This document shows positions 23,901 to 31,965 of a stretch of DNA of 32,577 nt, one piece after another (the first letter of the stretch is position 1; the number at the start of each line of letters is the position of its first letter). Below the pieces are notes generated by a model. It was not told the DNA's origin. It worked only from the letters and a program-made list of their open reading frames with translations, and did no database searches. The position numbers and the translations under genes are program-made. The stretch comes from Candidatus Aminicenantota bacterium (lineage in GTDB: Bacteria > Acidobacteriota > Aminicenantia > Aminicenantales > CALLJL01): the NCBI GenBank assembly GCA_026416195.1, contig JAOAFQ010000162.1, forward strand, positions 1 to 32,577, in the 5' to 3' direction.

Positions 23901-24789
23901 TCTCATTTTCCTTTTCGCTCGCAGCATCGGTGCTCTTGTTATTAACCCCGTTAGGAAACTGATTTTTGCGACTAAAGAAATTAGTTCAGGTAATCTCGAC
24001 GTTTTTATTGACCATAGAGGACACGATGAAATGCAAACTCTTGTTGAAGGATTCAATCGGATGGTTCAAAGTCTTAAGAAACATGAAAGGGAATTAGCTG
24101 AAATGAGCAAAAAGGCAGCTTGGGCGGAAATGGCTCGGAAAATTGCCCATGAGGTCAAAAATCCCTTAACGCCTATCCGTCTCTCCGCTGAACATCTCCT
24201 TCATGTTTATGATGAAAGACCAGAGGAAATTGGAATAGCCTTAAAAGAATCAGTAACTTACATCATTAACGAAGTAGAAAACTTAAGACGTTTAGCCCAG
24301 AACTTCTTAGCTTTTTCTAGAGAAGCCCCTCTTCAAATTAGCCGGTTCAACCTTAAAGAATTACTACTGGAGACCGTTTTTCCCTATCAACGCCTCCTTT
24401 CTAGCCGTCTTAATTTTGAATTAGAATTACCTGAGAAACTAGTTATCTTAGGTGATCGGGAAAAACTTAAAATTGCCATTCGTAATCTCTTGGTTAATGC
24501 CATCGAAGCTATTAAAGGAAAAGGCGAAATTAAAATTAGGGCACGGAGAGAAGGCTCTCAGGTGACGGTGGATATAATTGATAGCGGCGAAGGGATGGAT
24601 GAGGCTACTTTAAGTCGCATCTTTGAACCTGATTTTTCGACTAAAGACCTGGGCACAGGTTTAGGCTTGCCTATTGCCAAAAAAATAATTGAAGATCATG
24701 GCGGCAAGATTAGTTTAATAAGTTCTCCGGGAAAAGGGACGACGGTTAGCCTCATCCTGCCTGCAGGTAATGATTTCCTAGAGCAATAA
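20944..24789 (+). CDS. Large 12-TM NtrY-like sensor histidine kinase
   Basis: A 1281-residue kinase, far longer than NtrY (about 750). Hydrophobic segments lie near residues 12-34, 254-279, 285-310, 336-353, 372-397, 409-438, 446-465, 472-490, 497-520, 766-792, 809-833 and 976-998. Their parity places three large loops (35-253, 521-765, 834-975) outside and the C-terminus inside. Then come HAMP (about 995-1045), a HisKA H-box AEMARKIAHEVKNPLTPIRLSAEHL with His1069, an N-box NLLVNAIEAI, and G-boxes DSGEGMD and GTGLGLPIAKKI. It would autophosphorylate His1069 in response to an envelope signal. No response regulator lies in the window, so its partner is unknown. AGAGAGG lies about 7 bases before the ATG. 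Confidence 0.92.
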   Translation: MDNNRNPGRKNLILWVISGLVLTAGLSFLTSLFIPSWLFNDRASVPIDELRQQERSIKAQFEGLLYNLKQRGTNLVASLNEEKANLSDILFSLKLDPEVEGVAYLKDKNMIFWRGQVVPPSLLPPADGLSHVIRYKANVFLVIVYPVREKDKLALTRLLSFQPPLATPFLHPISFLQGKVLRNALIDYYSDEEDVTGFERIFARHQDEYISQPRSKGDILTIFFPLRNEAQRIVATVNLRSVNPAFRLSHQRANWQLIGWINLLLALIGISLISFIAWKKTKFFSLYKLSIFLVNLILIRLVLLRLEALIDPKGPLFSPGLACLPFYGRLLSSPLNLFFTSALILALLFSFLYDRRSWLLSKPTGKVSAFKRALAFFLIIISILPLFVFYQFSLSLILNSNLHFIRFSPFWPTLLTLFTLSFFFLTCLFLSWLLVSLARRLQSGYFNLWLVLLSWAVFLLCLHFTSEPISRLRMLILSVAATCIWLFIFRPLFQTRALVRLAFLALAVAFFYLVLASGILIKEKVLTESYLFEALLSLENWAEYFLRESLPAINQEAISIINCLEAKKQSDLAPYLWKKTSLARWNWYSSLEISLPDGQIISRYSLNLPFFTPNLLTLEPSNDWALLRASLPLPGKEADFLIAYRDFAKNNVPLGRLTLYVLLNEEMLPFLYSAIPYFDLLRFPSVPSLKEFNFSLAIFKANGEIIFNPAGLTTGLALPILEQLNQNPENPLWAKFYNRERLFRAFYFRHGQKIVAILWPSPGFISMTVSYLKFLFFWTGLIYLPLFLIDIISGRRRLASLFWAFSSRVYASFVAILLILLVPFTLLINNFFTRLANERFSEKAEIQAHVARNIIEDFLFFQEEQEATFSVQELVHWVSTAINNDVNVYQDGALVASSRQEFFDSGLLPDYLEGEIAYRLKEKKQPYVVWRKRLGEYSFQTLTIPLHLDSISLFITLSFPFEREEIGRVQEQLYEFLIFMAALSLILIFLFARSIGALVINPVRKLIFATKEISSGNLDVFIDHRGHDEMQTLVEGFNRMVQSLKKHERELAEMSKKAAWAEMARKIAHEVKNPLTPIRLSAEHLLHVYDERPEEIGIALKESVTYIINEVENLRRLAQNFLAFSREAPLQISRFNLKELLLETVFPYQRLLSSRLNFELELPEKLVILGDREKLKIAIRNLLVNAIEAIKGKGEIKIRARREGSQVTVDIIDSGEGMDEATLSRIFEPDFSTKDLGTGLGLPIAKKIIEDHGGKISLISSPGKGTTVSLILPAGNDFLEQ

Positions 24790-24951
24790 ATAATAACAAT
24801 GAGTCATGGCAAAAAACCTTTGGGAATTTAAAGTGAAATAATTGATAAAATAATTTATGATAGTTATTTCAACCAGAACGAAGAGTTCTCAATCTGAGTG
24901 GTGTTGACTAAAAGATAATAATTTAAATAGCCAGAAAGGGCGAGGGAGAAA

Positions 24952-25452
24952 ATGGCCAAAATATTAGTCACTTATTTCAGTTTGACAGGAAACACCAAAA
25001 AAGTGGCGGAAGCAATTTTTGAAGCTCTTGAAAAGCAAAAGGAAATCTTGCCTCTAGAAGAAGTTAAAAAGGTTGATGAGTATGATCTCCTCTTCATCGG
25101 TTTTCCCGTCCATAGCCATTCTGTTCCTTATAAAGTCGAAAGCTTCTTAAGGCAATTACCCCTGGGAAAAAAAGTTGCCCTTTTTTCAACCCACGGCTCG
25201 CTCACCGGTAGCGAGCTTTCAAGACAAGCCATCGAACATGCAGTTTCAATTATCCCCCAAGCTAAAGTCGTCGGTACCTTTTCCTGCCGGGGTCGGATTT
25301 CTCAAGCCGCCTTAGAAATTTTCAGAGGCTTACCTGAACATGAAGCTTGGGTAGACATGGCGGCCTCAGCTTTTCGTCATCCAGATGAAAATGATCTTGA
25401 AGAGGCTCGCGCTTTCGCCCGTTGGGTAATGAGTATCTATCCTTATCGATAA
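24952..25452 (+). CDS. Flavodoxin-family protein
   Basis: The 166-residue protein opens with VTYFSLTGNTKKVAEAI, the FMN phosphate-binding loop of flavodoxins (T/S-x-T-G-N-T). YDLLFIGFPVHSHSVPYKVESFL follows (the WGSP/GxP-like isoalloxazine loop region), then KKVALFSTHGSLTGSE and ATFSCRG-like VVGTFSCRGRIS. It probably binds FMN and transfers electrons; the partner is unknown. It lies 162 bases after the kinase. That gap contains several weak promoter-like hexamers (GTGAAA/TATGAT near 24833-24861), so it is probably transcribed separately. A GAAAGGGCGAGGGAG purine stretch before the ATG provides the ribosome site. Confidence 0.88.
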   Translation: MAKILVTYFSLTGNTKKVAEAIFEALEKQKEILPLEEVKKVDEYDLLFIGFPVHSHSVPYKVESFLRQLPLGKKVALFSTHGSLTGSELSRQAIEHAVSIIPQAKVVGTFSCRGRISQAALEIFRGLPEHEAWVDMAASAFRHPDENDLEEARAFARWVMSIYPYR

Positions 25453-25509
25453 GCATAAATTAATTTCCCTTTTTTTCCATCTGCCATTTAAGCCGTTTTT
25501 GTCAAGAAA

Positions 25510-25734
25510 TTACCGTCCAAGTAATTTAAAAATTAGCCAGAGGAGCAAACTTAATCCCAGGCTTAATCCAAGACAAGTTGTCAGAGGAAAAATAAAGGTG
25601 AAATTTTCCTTTTTAATAATGATATCACCTGGTAGACGACCTAACCAAGTTACTTTGCTGGCCAAGCTGATAATCACGCCCAAAAGAATAAATATAAAGC
25701 CAAACAGCAAAAAAAACGAACTCAAGGATCTCAT
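25510..25734 (-). CDS. DUF2905 small membrane protein
   Basis: The 74-residue protein has two TM helices. Between them is WLGRLPGDIIIKKENFTFIFPLTT, the diagnostic core of DUF2905 (GRLPGDI...). The function of DUF2905 is unknown. The start overlaps the stop of the epimerase gene by 4 bases (ATGA), so it is translationally coupled to the methylmalonyl-CoA genes. The plus-strand ORF at 25499-25792 is its shadow. Confidence 0.88.
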   Translation of the reverse strand: MRSLSSFFLLFGFIFILLGVIISLASKVTWLGRLPGDIIIKKENFTFIFPLTTCLGLSLGLSLLLWLIFKLLGR

Positions 25735-26183
25735 TCTTTCTCTCTCTCCTCCTTTCCAATTATTTCCTCCTTATTGTCTTCTTTTTCCTTAAATTCAATC
25801 AAAACCCCATTAAAAAACTTAGGATGGATGAAAATTATTCGGCTTCCCCCAGCTCCTCTTACTGGTTCTTCAGTTAAAAAAGAAATCCCTCTCTCTTGGA
25901 AGTGAGCCATTAATTTTTTTAAATTTTTAACCCGAAAACAAAGATGATGAATTCCTTCGCCTCGGCTCTCAAGGAATTTCTTCACAGGACTTTCTTCCCC
26001 CAAGGGAGTAACCAATTCAATGGTCGGCCCTTTTTTTGGAAATAAATAGGCCACCCTGACGCCTCGATCAGGAAGACTTTCTGGGTCACTTTTTTCAAAA
26101 GCAAAAGCCTCAGCCCACTTCTCAAGACTTGACTCAAGGTCTTTAACAGCGATCCCAATATGATCAAGTTTTTTTATAATCAT
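25731..26183 (-). CDS. mce: Methylmalonyl-CoA epimerase
   Basis: A 150-residue VOC-fold protein interconverting (S)- and (R)-methylmalonyl-CoA. Visible ligands fit the family: His8 in KLDHIGIAV, Glu56 in TIELVTP, His80 in GIHHLCF and Glu130 in GVLIEF. GSRIIFIHPKFFNGVLIEF is a typical mce C-terminus. After residue 132 a Glu/Lys tail extends about 18 residues beyond the usual end. The gene sits 11 bases after meaB and overlaps the DUF2905 start, inside an operon with acyl-CoA dehydrogenase. This context makes the epimerase call firmer than for a generic glyoxalase-like protein. Confidence 0.92.
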   Translation of the reverse strand: MIIKKLDHIGIAVKDLESSLEKWAEAFAFEKSDPESLPDRGVRVAYLFPKKGPTIELVTPLGEESPVKKFLESRGEGIHHLCFRVKNLKKLMAHFQERGISFLTEEPVRGAGGSRIIFIHPKFFNGVLIEFKEKEDNKEEIIGKEEREKE

Positions 26184-26194
26184 TTTTTCTCCTT

Positions 26195-27196
26195 CTATTT
26201 TTTTCTCGTGATTTTCTGGCAGAGCAATTCAGCCGCCGTATAGGGATCGATTTCACGAGCTAAAATTTCATCAACCAAAGCCTCAAATTCGTCAGGCTCA
26301 ATTGACTCAAAAAGAAGGGTAATAAGCTTTTCTCGGAGAAGCTCTCGAAGGAGCCAACTTGTTAACTGTCGACGACGGCCGAGCCTAACTTCCTTATTTT
26401 GTCTCTCCGTTAACGATTTTATTGTCGTTTTTAAAGCTTCAATACCTTCTCCTTTAGTCGCTACTGTTTTGATAATTGGGGGTAAGGAATCACCTGATCC
26501 AGCTAGTTCCAACATGCTTCTCAGCTGTCTCTCAGCCCGCTCAGTTTCGGGTAAATCGGCCTTATTAAGGACAAAAAGATCACCAATTTCCATTACTCCA
26601 GCTTTAAAAACCTGAATTTCATCACCTGCTTGCGGCGTTAAAATAACTGCGACTAAATCAGAATGTCTGACAATATCCCCCTCATCTTGACCGACACCCA
26701 CAGTTTCCACAAAAATGTACTTTTTCCCAGCAGCTTCAAGAATAGCGATAACTTCACCAGTAGATTTGGCTAGCCCTCCCAAATAACCTCGAGTAGCCAT
26801 ACTTCGAATAAAAACACCGTCATCACAGCTGTGGCGCATCATCCTAATTCGATCTCCAAGAATAGCTCCTCCGGTGAAAGGGCTAGAAGGATCAACCGCA
26901 ATTACGCCGATAGGAATTTTTTCCTTTCGAAATTTCTCGACTAACTGATCAACTAAGGTACTTTTTCCAGTGCCCGGAGCGCCAGTAATCCCAACCACAA
27001 TAGCTTCTTGGCGATGGCGATAAATCTCTCTCATGAATTCTTCGGCTCCAGGCTCATCGTTTTCGACCAAAGATATAGCTCTAGCGATAGCCCTCATTTC
27101 TCCGCGACAAACTGCCTCTACCAATGAATAGCCGCCTCCGAACAAATCTTTTTTTTCTTTTTCAATTGTTAGCCTCTTTTTTTTCTGATCTTTCAT
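26195..27196 (-). CDS. meaB: Methylmalonyl-CoA mutase accessory GTPase MeaB (ArgK family)
   Basis: The 333-residue G3E GTPase has Walker A GITGAPGTGKST (69-80) and the family loop DPSSPFTGGAILGDRIRMM. The switch region is VETVGVGQDEGDIV and the guanine-specificity motif is NKAD. MeaB protects and gates cobalamin loading of methylmalonyl-CoA mutase. The mutase genes are not in this window. It is flanked by acyl-CoA dehydrogenase (8-base gap) and the epimerase (11-base gap), consistent with propionyl/methylmalonyl-CoA metabolism. The conserved loop reads VGQDE where VGQSE is common. The C-terminal dimerisation arm (about 275-333) is present. Confidence 0.93.
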   Translation of the reverse strand: MKDQKKKRLTIEKEKKDLFGGGYSLVEAVCRGEMRAIARAISLVENDEPGAEEFMREIYRHRQEAIVVGITGAPGTGKSTLVDQLVEKFRKEKIPIGVIAVDPSSPFTGGAILGDRIRMMRHSCDDGVFIRSMATRGYLGGLAKSTGEVIAILEAAGKKYIFVETVGVGQDEGDIVRHSDLVAVILTPQAGDEIQVFKAGVMEIGDLFVLNKADLPETERAERQLRSMLELAGSGDSLPPIIKTVATKGEGIEALKTTIKSLTERQNKEVRLGRRRQLTSWLLRELLREKLITLLFESIEPDEFEALVDEILAREIDPYTAAELLCQKITRKK

Positions 27197-27204
27197 ATCG
27201 TCCT

Positions 27205-28350
27205 TTAATATTCAGCTAAGATTTTTTGAGCAATTATCCAGCGCTGAATCTCTGATGTACCTTCTCCAATTGTGGCCAATTTGGCGTCACGATAAAATTT
27301 TTCGACGGGGTAATCCTTAGTAAAACCATAGCCACCAAAAATTTGAACCGCCATTGACGATGCTTTAACTGCCAACTCACTCGCAAATAGTTTGGCCATC
27401 GCCGATTCTTTGGGAATTCTCAGGCCCTGGTCTTCAAGGAAAGCTGCTCGCCAAGTTAGCAGACGGGCCGCTTCGAGCTCAGTAAAGCCATCCGCCAACA
27501 TCCATTGAATCGCCTGAAAATTGATTATGGGCTGATCAAATTGAACTCTCTGTCGAGCATAAGCTAAACTTGCCTCAAGAGCGCCAGCGGCAATCCCTAA
27601 GGAAAAAGCGGCAATACTTACCCGGCCACCATCAAGAACCGTCATGGCTGCCCGATAGCCAGTTCCTTCCTGGCCAAGAAGATTTTCAACCGGAACTTCA
27701 ACATCCTCAAAAATTAGTTCGGCTGTATCCGCAGCTCTAATGCCTAATTTATTCTCTTTTTTGCCTACCTTAAAGCCCTTCATTCCCTTTTCTACGATAA
27801 AGGCTGAGATGCCATTACGACCTTTGGTCGGATCAGTCACGGCCATAACGACCACAATTTGAGCCAAAGAACCGTTGGTAATAAACATTTTGGAGCCATT
27901 AATAATCCAATAATCCCCTTTCTTTTCGGCTCTGGTTTTGATGGCTGCCGCATCTGAGCCAGCTTCAGCCTCAGTCAAAGCCCAGGCGCCAAGAGTTTCA
28001 CCTGAAACAAGGCGAGGCAGATATTTCTTTTTTTGAGATTCATGGCCAAACAAATTAATATGATTGCAACAAAGGGAATTATGGGCTGCAACCACCAGTC
28101 CAACGGATGGGTCTACCTTCGATATCTCTTCAAGTATCAAAACATAATCAAGATTAGAAAAACCGGCTCCATTGTATTCGGGCGGAATAATTATACCGAG
28201 AAGGCCCATCTCGCCAAGTCTTCGAGTTAAGCCTTCTGGCCACTCACCTTTTTCATCGGATTCTTTTATCAGGGGTTTTATTTCTTTCACCGCAAATTGT
28301 CGGATTGATTCTTTTAAAGCTTTTTGTTCTTCAGTTAATCGAAAATCCAT
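27205..28350 (-). CDS. Acyl-CoA dehydrogenase (short/branched-chain type)
   Basis: A 381-residue FAD enzyme catalysing alpha,beta-dehydrogenation of an acyl-CoA. Motifs: [15 protein letters not shown] at the N-terminus, the FAD/substrate loop [28 protein letters not shown], and the C-terminal [33 protein letters not shown] then supplies the catalytic glutamate. The ORF track begins 6 codons upstream, but AAAGGAG lies 6 bases before the ATG at 28350 and homology starts there. It leads the minus-strand unit ACAD-meaB-mce-DUF2905, suggesting a substrate whose breakdown ends in propionyl-CoA. A perfect TATAAT on the minus strand at 28445-28450 may be its -10, with a poor -35. Confidence 0.93.
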   Translation of the reverse strand: MDFRLTEEQKALKESIRQFAVKEIKPLIKESDEKGEWPEGLTRRLGEMGLLGIIIPPEYNGAGFSNLDYVLILEEISKVDPSVGLVVAAHNSLCCNHINLFGHESQKKKYLPRLVSGETLGAWALTEAEAGSDAAAIKTRAEKKGDYWIINGSKMFITNGSLAQIVVVMAVTDPTKGRNGISAFIVEKGMKGFKVGKKENKLGIRAADTAELIFEDVEVPVENLLGQEGTGYRAAMTVLDGGRVSIAAFSLGIAAGALEASLAYARQRVQFDQPIINFQAIQWMLADGFTELEAARLLTWRAAFLEDQGLRIPKESAMAKLFASELAVKASSMAVQIFGGYGFTKDYPVEKFYRDAKLATIGEGTSEIQRWIIAQKILAEY

Positions 28351-28550
28351 TATTTCTCCTTTCCCCAATATTCAATACCATCCAATCTTACTTAACCTGG
28401 CTTTGGCCTTCAAGTTTTTAGACTCGGGAAGCTTCTCCCTCATTATTATACAAAAAAGCCAGGAGCTAATTTAGGCCGACCCAATGTGGCTACTCCTATA
28501 AACAAGGATGAGTTGACAGATAATTATTTATAGGTTAGAGTCAAAGGGAA

Positions 28551-28826
28551 ATGCTCAGATTGCTTTTATTGGCCGCTCTTGTCTATTTAGCTGTTCAGAT
28601 TTTCCGTTTTTTTAACAATATTAAACGCTACTCTCAACCTTCTTCCCCGCCACCCCGCCTCAAGGGCCTTATGGTGAAAGATGAGATTTGTGGTCTTTAT
28701 CTTCCCCTAGAGGAAGCCCTCCACGAAAAAATTGATGGCCAAACTTATTATTTCTGTTCAAAAGAGTGCCGCCGTCGTTTTTTTGAAGAACGGAAAAATC
28801 GCCGCTTTAATCATAAGTCAACCTAA
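28551..28826 (+). CDS. YHS-domain (PP0621-like) small membrane-anchored protein
   Basis: The 91-residue protein has an N-terminal TM (1-21), a Ser/Pro linker, and a YHS/TRASH-like domain. This begins MVKDEICGLYLPLEEAL and ends TYYFCSKECRRRFFEE. Its three cysteines (CG... and CSKEC) are set to bind a metal ion. The family (PP0621-like) is uncharacterised. A ribosome site AAAGGG lies 4-5 bases before the ATG and a perfect TTGACA at 28513-28518 lies upstream, though its -10 (TAGAGT) is weak and would leave almost no leader. The last 20 bases overlap the acylphosphatase gene on the other strand. Confidence 0.83.
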   Translation: MLRLLLLAALVYLAVQIFRFFNNIKRYSQPSSPPPRLKGLMVKDEICGLYLPLEEALHEKIDGQTYYFCSKECRRRFFEERKNRRFNHKST

Positions 28827-29091
28827 TTCTAAAATCGGCGAATTCACCCCTATATTCTTCCCACGTCACATCAACTTTATCCACTCGGGCAAGAGGCGGC
28901 CCCTCTTTGAGTTTTTCCAGAAAAAGATTAAGCTGCTCCTCCTCCCCTTCGGCTATCACTTCGACGCGGCCATCAAAAACATTTCTTACCCAACCTGTTA
29001 TTCCAAAAAAATTAGCCCATTGCCGAGTAAAGTCCCGGAAAAAAACTCCTTGAACCCGACCTGAAATAAAAGCATGCAACCTTTTTCTCAT
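28807..29091 (-). CDS. acyP: Acylphosphatase
   Basis: The 94-residue enzyme hydrolyses carboxyl-phosphate bonds such as in acetyl phosphate. The signature GRVQGVFFRDFTR contains catalytic Arg19, and GWVRNVFDGRVEV contains catalytic Asn37. Both are intact and the length is normal (about 90). GGAAG lies 5 bases before the ATG. It is transcribed divergently from the thiD-like gene and overlaps the YHS gene tail-to-tail. Confidence 0.95.
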   Translation of the reverse strand: MRKRLHAFISGRVQGVFFRDFTRQWANFFGITGWVRNVFDGRVEVIAEGEEEQLNLFLEKLKEGPPLARVDKVDVTWEEYRGEFADFRIRLTYD

Positions 29092-29144
29092 GGTTCTTCC
29101 AATCTAAGTTAACTTATATTAACATATTTTTTAAAAAGAAAAAA

Positions 29145-29909
29145 ATGTTGTTGACAGTAGCTGGTTTTGATCCATCGGGTGGAGCCGGCCTAATTCTAGA
29201 TCTTCAGGTCTTTCGCTCCCTTGGTTTTCAAGGGACAGCTGTAGTTACTGCCTTGACAAGTCAAAATATTCAAAGGGTCTTTGAAGTAAAAGCCCTTCCA
29301 CCTTCCTTTGTTCGCTCGCAGTATCAGGCTTTAAAAAAAGACTTTTCCTGGGAAGGGATGAAAGTTGGCTTAATTGGCAATCGCTCACTTCTTCCAATTA
29401 TCAAAGAGATTTTGGAAGAATTGGCCAATCGGCCTAGGGTAATAGATCCTATTTTCCAAGCAAGCTCAGGCGCCTGCTTTCTTGACCCCAAAGCCATTCC
29501 TGATTTTTTAAAAACGATTGCCGAACGGGCTTCGGTCATTACCCCTAATCTTCACGAGGCCTCAACAATTACTGGATTAAAAATAAAAACAGTGGAAGAT
29601 ATGGAGAAAGCGGCCAAAAGAATCTATGAAATGACTGGACTCCCCTGCCTGCTAAAAGGAGGGCATAGACCTGGCCGAATTTTCGATCTTCTTTATACTG
29701 AGAGAAAAGTTAGGATTTTCGAAAGTCCACGGCAAGCTATAAAAGTTCATGGAACAGGTTGTTTTCTTTCAGCTTCTCTTCTGGCCTACCTAGTCTTAAA
29801 GAAGGATCTAGAAAAAGCCTGCGCCGCTGCTCTCCTTTTTACTCAAAAGGCTATAAAAAAAGCTATCAAACCTCATCGTGGGCGAGCTTTCTTTTCTTTC
29901 CTAAATTAA
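29145..29909 (+). CDS. thiD: Hydroxymethylpyrimidine/phosphomethylpyrimidine kinase-like protein
   Basis: A 254-residue ribokinase-fold enzyme. The N-terminus TVAGFDPSGGAGLILDLQVF, the central VIDPIFQASSG, ITPNLHEASTITG, LLKGGH, and the anion-hole motif GTGCFLSASLLAYL are ThiD-like. It would phosphorylate HMP and HMP-P in thiamine synthesis or salvage. No other thi genes are nearby and I see no TPP riboswitch in the 53 bases upstream, so a salvage role, or a related pyridoxal kinase role, is possible. No clear Shine-Dalgarno sequence precedes the ATG. The stop overlaps the end of the convergent substrate-binding protein gene by 4 bases. Confidence 0.87.
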   Translation: MLLTVAGFDPSGGAGLILDLQVFRSLGFQGTAVVTALTSQNIQRVFEVKALPPSFVRSQYQALKKDFSWEGMKVGLIGNRSLLPIIKEILEELANRPRVIDPIFQASSGACFLDPKAIPDFLKTIAERASVITPNLHEASTITGLKIKTVEDMEKAAKRIYEMTGLPCLLKGGHRPGRIFDLLYTERKVRIFESPRQAIKVHGTGCFLSASLLAYLVLKKDLEKACAAALLFTQKAIKKAIKPHRGRAFFSFLN

Positions 29910-30937
29910 AATTTTCCCTCTTTGTTCACCTCTGTTATAATTTCATCTGCCCGCTTTAAAATTTCAGGCGAAAAGGATATCCCCTGTTTCTTAGCAGCTA
30001 GAAGATTAAGGTGCAACTTTATTTCTTGAGGATAAATAAAGGGAATTTGGGCTGGATTCTCGCCCTTTTTTATCCTCTCCACCAGTTTCCCAGCTTCATA
30101 GCCCATGGCAAAAAAATCTAAACCGAGAGCAGCGCAAGCCCCAGCTCGAGCGGCTAGAAGAAAACTTCCAAAAAGGGGAATCATGGTCTCCTCAGCTACC
30201 CGAGCTACAGAATCAAAGGCAGCATTGATCGTATTATCAGAAATAGGAAAAAAACAATCAATTTTTTTGGCAGCAAGAATTTGAGCGCTAATCAGAACAT
30301 CCTGAGATGAGCTGACAGGGACCGCCACTATCTCAAGACCTAGTTCAATCGCTGCCTCTCGGGCTAACTGAAAATAATATTCTGAGTTCAATTCTGATGG
30401 TGTCCAAAGAGTTCCAACTCTTCGAGCCGTTGGCAAAACCTCTTTAATAAAAGCTAGAACTTGAGCAATTGGGCCAGTCGAAGTTACTCCAGTTACGTTG
30501 GGCAAATGATCATTGGTCGTTCGGCCAGCGTTCACCAAGAAGGGATTAGCGACCGCCATGAAAATTATGGGAATGCGGCGAGTGGCCATAATCGCTGCTT
30601 GCAGGCAAGGGGTTGAGTGGGCCACGATTAAATCTTTTTTTTCTCGCGAATATTCCTCCGCAATCTCCTGAACCTTCTGAATCTCCCCTAAGGCATTTCT
30701 CACCTCAATCTCCACAAAATCGCTTGGCCAGAGACCACTGTCCTGAAGAGCCTGGAAGAAACCTCGTTTGGCTTCATTGGCTGTAATCGAATCGATGAGT
30801 TGGAAATAGCCAATCCTATAGACCTTACCTTCAGATTCGGTTTGGCAAGACAGAAGAAAAAAGAAAGAAAAGAGCGGAATCAAAATGAAAATCAAAATTA
30901 AAAAAAATCGTCGCCATCTAAACCAACCTAATTGCAT
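29906..30937 (-). CDS. ABC_sub_bind (PF04392-type) substrate-binding lipoprotein
   Basis: The protein has a signal peptide ending in the lipobox FLLSC, so it is probably a lipoprotein. Its body matches the ABC_sub_bind family of periplasmic binding proteins: YRIGYFQLIDS, DLIVAHSTPCLQAAI, IPIIFMAVANPF, NVTGVTS, RRVGTLWTPSELNSEYYF, IPLFGSF and ALGLDFFAMGYEAGKL. Related proteins (TrpX type) bind aromatic amino acids; the ligand here is unknown. The usual neighbouring permease and ATPase genes are absent. The ORF track uses GTG 30949; I prefer ATG 30937 (MQLGWFRWRR, a normal n-region), but neither has a good ribosome site. It lies 36 bases after the threonine dehydratase-like gene (24 bases if GTG is used), probably co-transcribed. 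Confidence 0.85.
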   Translation of the reverse strand: MQLGWFRWRRFFLILIFILIPLFSFFFLLSCQTESEGKVYRIGYFQLIDSITANEAKRGFFQALQDSGLWPSDFVEIEVRNALGEIQKVQEIAEEYSREKKDLIVAHSTPCLQAAIMATRRIPIIFMAVANPFLVNAGRTTNDHLPNVTGVTSTGPIAQVLAFIKEVLPTARRVGTLWTPSELNSEYYFQLAREAAIELGLEIVAVPVSSSQDVLISAQILAAKKIDCFFPISDNTINAAFDSVARVAEETMIPLFGSFLLAARAGACAALGLDFFAMGYEAGKLVERIKKGENPAQIPFIYPQEIKLHLNLLAAKKQGISFSPEILKRADEIITEVNKEGKF

Positions 30938-30973
30938 TGGAAAAAACACTTAAACAAAGTCCCAGTTCATTGG

Positions 30974-31942
30974 CTAAATTTTTACCCCTAAATGAAGGAA
31001 CAATTCCGGCGAAACATTACCGCCACTGACAATCAGGGCCACTCGATGTCCTTTAATCTCATTTATTCGATTAATAAGACCAGCTAAAGCCAATGCTCCA
31101 GCCCCCTCCACCATTCGATTATGCTCAAGAAAAATTAAATCCATAGACCGACGGATTAATTCTTCAGAGACAACAATTATATCGTCCACATATTGACGAC
31201 AAAGGTCAAAAGTGATTGAATCAGGCTCAATTCCGCCAGCGACAGCATCAGCTAAAGTTTCTTGCTCTTTGATTCTAACAATTTCGCCAGCTTTCAAAGA
31301 TGCAGCCATAAAGGCCGAATTTTCAGGCTCAACCCCAAAAACCCGACAGGATGGTTTTAAGGATTTAATTAATCCAGCTACCCCAGAGATCAATCCACCT
31401 CCACCGATGGGAACAAAAATATCTTCAACTTCAGGCCAATCTTCAAGGATTTCCCAACCAATTGTTCCTTGGCCGTAAATTATCTCAGGATCATTATAGG
31501 GAGAAATGAAAACTCGCCCAAGCTCAGAGGCCAGCTTGCGGCCATAAATTTCAGCTTGATCGCAACTTCCATCATAACGAAAAACTTTGGCCCCAGCTTC
31601 CTCAAGACGCCTTAATTTATCTGCTGTGGCCGTTTGGGGAATTATAAGTAAAGAAGGTATGTCTTCAAGTTGACAAGCTAAAGTGACAGCCAATCCATGA
31701 TTGCCAGTGGAAGCTGAAACTACCCCATTCTGTCTTTCCTCGCAATTAAGAGTCCGGACTTTATTCAAAGCCCCTCTGAACTTAAATGAACCAGATAGCT
31801 GTTTATTTTCCCATTTGAAACGAATTTCAGTCCCAAAAGAACGGCTTAACTTGGCTGAGGGCGTAAGAGGGGTATGAAAAACTTCTCCTTTTATCCTTTC
31901 CCAAGCTTCAAAAACCCCTTCAGGAAATCTCATGGGGACCAT
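30974..31942 (-). CDS. Threonine ammonia-lyase / serine dehydratase-like PLP enzyme
   Basis: The 322-residue fold-type II PLP enzyme has the Schiff-base lysine in SGSFKFRGALNKV, the substrate loop SASTGNHG, the phosphate-binding VPIGGGGLISG and the C-terminal VSGGNVS. The length and absence of an ACT or regulatory domain match the short catabolic type (TdcB-like or serine racemase-like). It would deaminate threonine to 2-oxobutyrate, a propionyl-CoA precursor. GAAGGGA lies about 6 bases before the first ATG, supporting that start over the second Met (codon 4). It has a good promoter divergent from the DUF72 gene. Confidence 0.9.
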   Translation of the reverse strand: MVPMRFPEGVFEAWERIKGEVFHTPLTPSAKLSRSFGTEIRFKWENKQLSGSFKFRGALNKVRTLNCEERQNGVVSASTGNHGLAVTLACQLEDIPSLLIIPQTATADKLRRLEEAGAKVFRYDGSCDQAEIYGRKLASELGRVFISPYNDPEIIYGQGTIGWEILEDWPEVEDIFVPIGGGGLISGVAGLIKSLKPSCRVFGVEPENSAFMAASLKAGEIVRIKEQETLADAVAGGIEPDSITFDLCRQYVDDIIVVSEELIRRSMDLIFLEHNRMVEGAGALALAGLINRINEIKGHRVALIVSGGNVSPELFLHLGVKI

Positions 31943-31965
31943 AACTATCCCTTCAATCTAAAAAG

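Noticed and set aside
29092-29144. TPP riboswitch ahead of the thiD-like gene
   Set aside because: The gap is only 53 AT-rich bases and lacks the conserved THI-box segments.
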